A DNA stretch of 64,000 nt from Balanoglossus misakiensis (Eukaryota > Hemichordata), in NCBI GenBank assembly GCA_040954595.2, contig CM082595.2, positions 8,804,001 through 8,868,000 of the forward strand, given 5' to 3'. The position numbers and the translations under genes were made by a program. The notes under the pieces were generated by a model that had not been told where the DNA came from, did no database searches, and worked only from the letters and a program-made list of their open reading frames with translations. Positions 58,991 through 64,000 of the stretch are shown in pieces. The stretch's first letter is position 1. Each line of letters begins with the position of its first letter.

Positions 58991-59560
58991 TCCCAGGTCG
59001 ATCAGTGCCATGTTACGTTTCCCTTATTCAATAATTATGGATACAGACTAAGCAACAGCGAACTTGATATTATTTGGGACAGTGATGCCAATTTAGAAAA
59101 AGTGAAAAATAATTTGGAGTTGCTAACAAAAGGGTGTGGCTGCAAAAATATGCCAACTTGTAATAGCAGATGTTGTAAATGTTATAAGACCCATAATGGT
59201 TGTGGCCCTGCGCGTCAATGCAATGACTTCAGTAATCCACATAATGGGAACCCTGGATTCTGTACCACATCGAAAAAGTATGGGGTATGCCCAAAATATA
59301 CAGATAAGTCACCACTATTAGAATCACCATCACCAATCACTGATACTGAACATCATAATATGGAAAATAGCATTGATGCAATTTTACAGGAGGAGTCACA
59401 TGAATTTGACATTTTAAGAGAAGAAGAGCGAAATATTTACGAGACTGATTCTGACTTTGACGAACTGACTGATGAATATAACTGGACGGAAGAAAAACAA
59501 ACTGATAATTCAAAGAATGGTGATTGTGATTCCAATGATGGTGACTGTGATGACATTTAA
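58980..59560 (+). pseudogene. C-terminal CXC-like cysteine cluster and acidic tail
   Basis: The frame reads LLWSQVDQCHVTFPLFNNYG, KGCGCKNMPTCNSRCCKCYK, THNGCGPARQC, then a Glu/Asp-rich tail (DEYNWTEEKQTDNSKNGDCD) and a stop at 59558-59560. The CxC-x5-C-x3-CCxC...CGP order resembles tesmin/TSO1-type CXC zinc clusters, which can bind DNA. Two of the expected later cysteines appear to be replaced (GPAR, DFSN), so the cluster may not fold. Confidence 0.62.
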
Positions 59561-59699
59561 TGAATCATCAAAGAAATTGATTTGGTCTCTTGGGGGTTAC
59601 AGCCCTATTGTGGTTTCAGTCATACCTTTCCAATCGCACCCAGTGTGTATGTGTTAATTTCAGACATGGTTACTATAACCGTGTTCCAAATAATCACCA

Positions 59700-60520
59700 T
59701 TTTATCCGCTTGACACTGGGGTAACACAGGGATCAGTTCTTTGTCCTATACTTTTTAATATGTACACTTCTCCATTAGGTGAATTAGTTTCTAGTCATGG
59801 ATGCCTGTATATAGCTTTTATGCAGATGGCTCTTCATTGTCTTTTACCAAGAAGAATGCTCCCAGAATGCTTTCAAATCTTGAACGTTGTATTTCTGATG
59901 TCGCTACTGGATGTCTGAAAATGTCTTGTGTTTAAATAACGATAAGACTGAATCTGTTATTTTTTCTGCTACTTCGGGTAATGTATCTGCCAGAGGGATT
60001 ACAGAAATTCATGCGATGCTCTGAAACCAGTTCGTTGTCTGACAATGATTGCACAGATCTGCCATTCAGTCGCTTTTCATTTGCAGCATATTGCACTTGT
60101 CTGTAAATATTTATCTCAAGGCGCCACAGAGCAATAAAGGTCCTTCTTTTGTTGCATTTCGAATAGATTCGTGTAATTCACTTTTGTTTGGGCTCCCTAA
60201 GTACTAGATCAGCCGTATTCAAGTTCAAAATATTGCTGCTAGTTCCAAAATCACTGTTTACATCAATGCAATTTCAGTTCCATTGGTTACCTGTGTCTGA
60301 TCGTATTGTTTTCAATATTTTATTTCTTATTTTTGAATTCATTCATAGACTTGGACCATCATATCTGTCTGATATGATCAAATTATATGTTCCAAATCGA
60401 AACTTGAAGTCAGCTGATCAGCTCAAACTCTGTCCTGTTCAGCCCAATGCAATGATGACAACAACAATTGCTTGCCTTCAGACACAAATATTTATTGCAT
60501 ATATCATCAGCGAATAAAGG
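59700..60520 (+). mobile_element. CR1/L2-type LINE fragment
   Basis: The translation begins GVTQGSVLCPILFNMYTSPL. FYADGSS replaces the catalytic YADD. After frame breaks, FHWLPVSDRIVFNILFLIFE, LGPSYLSDMIKLYVPNRNLK and SAD follow. This is the usual C-terminal half of a CR1/L2 reverse transcriptase. The 5' part is lost, one catalytic Asp is Gly, and several frameshifts are present. Confidence 0.8.
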
Positions 60521-60529
60521 GAAATGGTT

Positions 60530-61227
60530 TTGAAGTTACAGTTGGCATTTTGCATTTTCGAAATGTCTACTTATATTCCAGGCCACGATACGGAGAAAAA
60601 AAATAAAAATACACCAGCTGAGCTCCTCACACGTACATAGTCATGTATGGTAAACCTGGCATTCTGTCCATATGGGACCTACATTTGTAGGCGATTGATC
60701 GATGTTGTGTCGAAATCAGGCCAGTAATTAAGTTAAAACTTGGTTAATACGTTACCTTAGGGTGTTATACATTATCTAGTAACTGTTTTACTTAAGAATT
60801 GCCTTTCAAAAGCTGTTTACCCACGGTAAACGTATCGTTTCACGATCAACGCAACACTTCTGTATTTACAAGTCTAACATGGAGCCGGAGAGGTCAACGT
60901 ATACTTCCGGGTCATATCGTCGAACGACATTGATTATTTTTAAGCGGACTGTTACACAATCATTTCGAATTAATTTCTTTTCACGGATGTTCGGACCGAT
61001 ATTAGACCTCTCTGTCAGGAAAGTTTGGTTAACTTCCGAGGTCGTTTTCAATGATTTTTGAAACGTTTGTGGACGTCTCTTTAGGGGTCACCAACATACC
61101 ACCGAAAACACGTTAAAAACTTCTACTACTATTAAGGACAGATTTTCATAAAATTTACGTCTGCAGTGAAAAATGGGAATCACTTTCGTAATTTATCCAG
61201 CTAACATGGTTTTTTATTGCACAACAG
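60530..61227. other. No recognisable gene
   Basis: Apart from short frames on both strands at 60866-61061 that overlap antisense and have no domain, nothing is recognised. Confidence 0.4.
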
Positions 61228-61276
61228 AGTTGCAGACCAGGATTTAAGTTGCACAGAAATCAACATACATGTGTTG
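61228..61276 (+). pseudogene. Partial EGF-like exon
   Basis: After ATTGCACAACAG, the peptide SCRPGFKLHRNQHTCVG ends at a GTGAGT donor. It matches only the last third of a cbEGF domain (CxCRPGF...C). The preceding bases (GGTTTTTTATTGCACA) look like a damaged GSFYC segment in a shifted frame. Probably a decayed exon of the same series as 48242 and 51908. Confidence 0.5.
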
Positions 61277-61417
61277 GTGAGTATCTACAATTTGGAGAGA
61301 AAGTAAGATGTATGGGTTTGTACAATGTAAGTGTCTTATACATGTATATTTGACACTGAAATCATATATTGTACAATCAGTCATTGGTAAATGTCTGCTA
61401 TTCATGACACAAATAAA

Positions 61418-61605
61418 AAAACAGTCAAACCTGTGTGAGTGGCCACCTATATTAGGCAGCCACCTCTATATAGTGGCCACTTTATTCTAGTCCCTATGCA
61501 ATTTACATCTACATTAATTGACTTTTCTACAAGGTATAATTTCTACAAGGTATAATGGCCACCTATCTATAAAGGCCAGTTTAGAAAAGTCCCTTCACTA
61601 GCCAA
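61418..61605 (+). mobile_element. Interspersed repeat with CAGTCAAACC start
   Basis: ACAGTCAAACCTGTGTGAG is followed by three GGCCACCTATA-type blocks. The start resembles the terminus of the element at 62042, but the interior differs. It appears to be a short non-autonomous DNA element. Confidence 0.5.
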
Positions 61606-61991
61606 AATAGACACTTGTGTTGATTTCTGTATGTTTTACGTGTAACACAATCAGGACATTTTCCAAAATAAAGTGTCATCTCAATGCAGACAATGTGAAA
61701 AAGGCGGTCAGTAGAGTACTGCTCGAGCTCATCTAGTTTGTTGTATACATGATACATGTACAAGTTGTGTGTAAAACTGACCTTACAATAAAATGTGGCT
61801 GTCCAAGTACATAAGTTTCAACTATAGTGTTGATACAAAAGACAATCAAGTTTTTACTTTGTGACCAACTTGCCTCATGTTCGTGTCGTGGAAGGGTAAC
61901 ATGACTGCATAGCAATGTTTTATTAAAATTTTGTACATAGAGAAATGGACTACTGGGAACTATGTAAATGATGCCCTGAGCCTAAAAATTC

Positions 61992-62216
61992 TGACTGTCT
62001 GCAATTATAGTTTTAGCATTTTTGTTCAATTGCACTTTCAAGTACAGTCAAACCCGTCTAACACCAAAGGGACTGAAGAAATTGTTCAGATTGCAGGTGT
62101 CCAATTTAAAGAGGTTCTTTCAACATGTGGTTCTATGTCAAAAGGTTTGAACAATGTCTTTGAAATAGACATGTTTCCAGATTAGACAGGGTTCGGTTGA
62201 GACAGGTTTTACTGTA
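61992..62216 (+). mobile_element. Direct repeat, right copy, with terminal inverted repeats
   Basis: 61992-62135 matches 47486-47640 in the same orientation. Within it, TACAGTCAAACCCGTCT at 62042 and AGACAGGTTTTACTGTA at 62200-62216 form an imperfect terminal inverted repeat, so a ~175 bp MITE is included. The left copy lacks the right-hand terminus. Similarity also covers the ~50 bp before the MITE. Confidence 0.75.
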
Positions 62217-63316
62217 TTTTGATACATGCTCTGGCTTAACCCTTTCACCACCATGGTTCAGTCTAAACCCTTTATTTTCTATGGTAAGGCTGGATCTTTA
62301 AAGAGGAAACTGTTTTTTTTCTGGGAATCTCTTTATTTCTTCTGTCACAAAAATTGCATGGGAGTTCTAATTCTAAAAGGAAAACTGATTTCATAAAAGA
62401 TCTCAAAGTCAAGTTTTGGATGTGGCTCCATTTCAAGTATTGTAGGTGACTAGTTTTCCGGAGTTCAAGTCTTTATACTTGCAGTAGAGTTGGTCACATG
62501 TACTTGGGTAATCTGAGTGTGGTCAGAAATTGAACTTACACACATTGAGTTGAGTTAAGAATATGTCTGGTGTATTACTGTAATATGACTAGATACAGCA
62601 AATGCATTAACTATAAGCGTATGTTAAAATACACAGTTTCCATGGACAAATCTGAGTGATGAAATTAAATACACATGTTCATTAAATCCCACCATGATAG
62701 AGCGCAACAACTGTTCAGAATGTCCATTTTGAAGTCCTACATCTATGATGTCATGCCTAGCTGTCAATGTTAACTGATGTGTACTTGTACTACTAGTAAA
62801 TGGAAGTACTTTAAAGTAAAGCTCAGATGCAAGGTTTTGTAAAATAAATATAATATTAAAACGTTGCCATCATTTTAGCCATTTTGAACAGCGGTCCAAT
62901 TGACTAATGTGATCACTCTGTATGCGGCATATGGCATATTAAGCATTTAGTATTTTTCAATCAGAAGCCGTTAATCCTGTGATTAATTCTGCTTCTTGCA
63001 GCATTGATTTTAAATCACCACACATGAATAATTTTGTCCAAAGGACTGCGGTGCCCAAGTGTTTATGATAAGATAAACAAACGGTGAAATTCACTGAAGA
63101 AGTGAGCGAGCACTTGCCCATTCATTGTTCAATGAAAGGTGACCACCAAAACAAAAGTATTGAGAAAATAACCCGAAGTTGGAGTTACTGAGTTTTAAAT
63201 TGATTTCAAGTGAAAAGCTTGGATTGGCTGAAGCTCCTGTAGTCAGTTACCTGTAGGTAGATTGACACACATGACAATGTTTGACTGTTTACACTTTTCT
63301 TTGTTTGATCTTTCAG
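62217..63316. other. Intron-like sequence before the MED25 Q-rich exon
   Basis: No exon or RNA gene is recognisable. The region was read specifically for the missing MED25 strand segment (CVHFPH / VLMLLY type) and none was seen. Confidence 0.45.
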
Positions 63317-63560
63317 AGGAATATTCAAGCACTGCAGAAGAATCTAGAGATGGCACAGAAAAAAAGAACTTGAATTGAAACAACAGCAAGATCAACATGC
63401 CAGACAAAGTCCACTCATAGCACTAAGACAACAACATCAACAACAACAGCAATTACAAAGGTTACAACAACAGAGAGCCCAACAACAACAACAACAAGCA
63501 GTGCAAGCACAGCCATCCAATATACAATCAACAAATCAACAACTAAGTCACCTCTTACAA
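63317..63560 (+). CDS. MED25: Glutamine-rich exon, probable MED25 C-terminal part (frameshifted)
   Basis: The exon lies between TTGATCTTTCAG and GTAAGT. The first frame reads RNIQALQKNLEMAQKK. The second reads LELKQQQDQHARQSPLIALR, then a long Gln-rich run. In MED25 the ACID domain is followed by [21 protein letters not shown]-like sequence, and the start of this exon fits that place. The two frames join if the seven-A run at 63359-63365 had six As; as written, a TGA follows. This is either an assembly or sequencing indel or a real inactivating mutation. The assignment rests on position and pattern, since Gln-rich sequence is low in information. Confidence 0.6.
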
Positions 63561-64000
63561 GTAAGTTGTCATAATAATGTGTACAGTGAATATTTTGAAA
63601 ACCAAGACTGGTACCAGTGGCACTTCTGGGAATTGTTATGTGGGGAAAAATAAAATCAGTTTTCTCAAAAAGGAGCTTTCTTGATGGTACAAATAACATT
63701 GGTCTGTGCCATTCCCAAAATTATTTTAATGTATTGAAGACCTGAAAGTCACACAGAATAAATTCAATGCACTATTTGCCCAACATGACAACTTTTCCCC
63801 ACACAGATTTAGACGTGGTGGGTATGGCCGATTTGCCTCAAATCGGCCATACACACCACATCTATTAACACTTTCACTGCGTAGTTAATATATGCTAATG
63901 TATTCCTGTGCGTAGTTTCCTATGGTAAATTTAACTAATAAACAATGTTTTACTTTACCCTCTCTATCTCTTGTAATATGAAAGTATATGCAATGATATT
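63561..64000. other. Intron-like sequence with one hairpin
   Basis: No coding sequence is recognised. It contains the inverted repeat at 63811-63863. Confidence 0.45.
63811..63863. repeat. 24 bp inverted repeat with 5 nt loop
   Basis: AGACGTGGTGGGTATGGCCG with ATTT (63811-63834) pairs with 63840-63863 with two mismatches around GCCTC. A compact hairpin, possibly the core of a foldback element. Confidence 0.8.

Larger units (their letters stand above)
52748..59560 (+). mobile_element. Decayed multidomain OTU-protease / FEN-like nuclease element
   Basis: Read in order on the plus strand, a series of frames forms one ancestral protein of well over 1,500 residues, broken by about six stops, several frameshifts and two inserted repeats. 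Order: Cys/His N-terminus, helical region, a conserved module with SIDNIDKSAKYAAV, OTU protease (about 54290-54840), a module with VGDGKTFHHLIKLKDMYG, a module with GNWNLRILALK and DEAHEMCINKD, a FEN/XPG-like nuclease (57880-58670), and a CXC-like cysteine cluster (59132-59250). Similar modules, as I recall them, occur in uncharacterised repeated genes of marine invertebrates. No terminal inverted repeats were found, so calling it mobile is an inference from the coding content, decay and setting. Confidence 0.6.

Noticed and set aside
60866-61061. Overlapping 60-codon frames on both strands
   Set aside because: They are mutually antisense, short and without a recognisable domain.

Overview
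This window reads as nuclear DNA from an animal, most likely a marine invertebrate. The evidence is split MED25 and EGF-type exons with GT/AG borders, non-LTR retrotransposons of two clades, many foldback and inverted-repeat elements, and long AT-rich satellite arrays. The exact lineage cannot be fixed from the sequence alone. Over half of the window is tandem repeat.

Layout. 1-13155 is satellite A, a ~78 bp monomer arranged in higher-order repeats (HORs) of about 1.25-1.52 kb. 13156-16433 is a spacer holding a nearly full-frame CR1/Jockey-type LINE on the minus strand plus unrecognised sequence. 16434-34490 is satellite B, a ~87-95 bp monomer that is a diverged relative of satellite A in the opposite orientation. 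It is interrupted at 18835-20346 by a 1.5 kb non-autonomous element flanked by an exact 7 bp target duplication. 34491-36800 is a tandem array of ~530 bp units, each with a Pol III-like box A, box B and T-run. 36.8-46.3 kb is mostly non-coding, with inverted-repeat elements.

From 46.3 kb the window becomes genic and then heavily invaded. Two exons encode the ACID/PTOV domain of Mediator subunit MED25 (46382-46521 and 47170-47273), and a glutamine-rich exon at 63317-63560 looks like its downstream part. Between them lie three calcium-binding-EGF-type exons (one intact, one with a nonsense codon and a lost cysteine, one partial), a TTAA-flanked MITE, an L1-like LINE, CR1/L2 debris, and a decayed 6.8 kb multidomain coding unit at 52748-59560. 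The MED25 exon expected to follow 47273 was not found by eye.

The 52.7-59.6 kb unit is the most interesting item. Read across stops and frameshifts it gives one ancestral protein: a Cys/His N-terminus, an OTU-type cysteine protease domain with its catalytic Asp, Cys and His still present, two conserved modules I cannot name, a FEN/XPG-like 5' nuclease with the acidic residues and the H3TH-like Gly-Cys-Asp-Tyr motif, and a CXC-type cysteine cluster. I read it as a dead copy of a selfish element joining a deubiquitinase-like and a structure-specific nuclease-like domain. It has itself been invaded by the same non-autonomous element that sits in satellite B.
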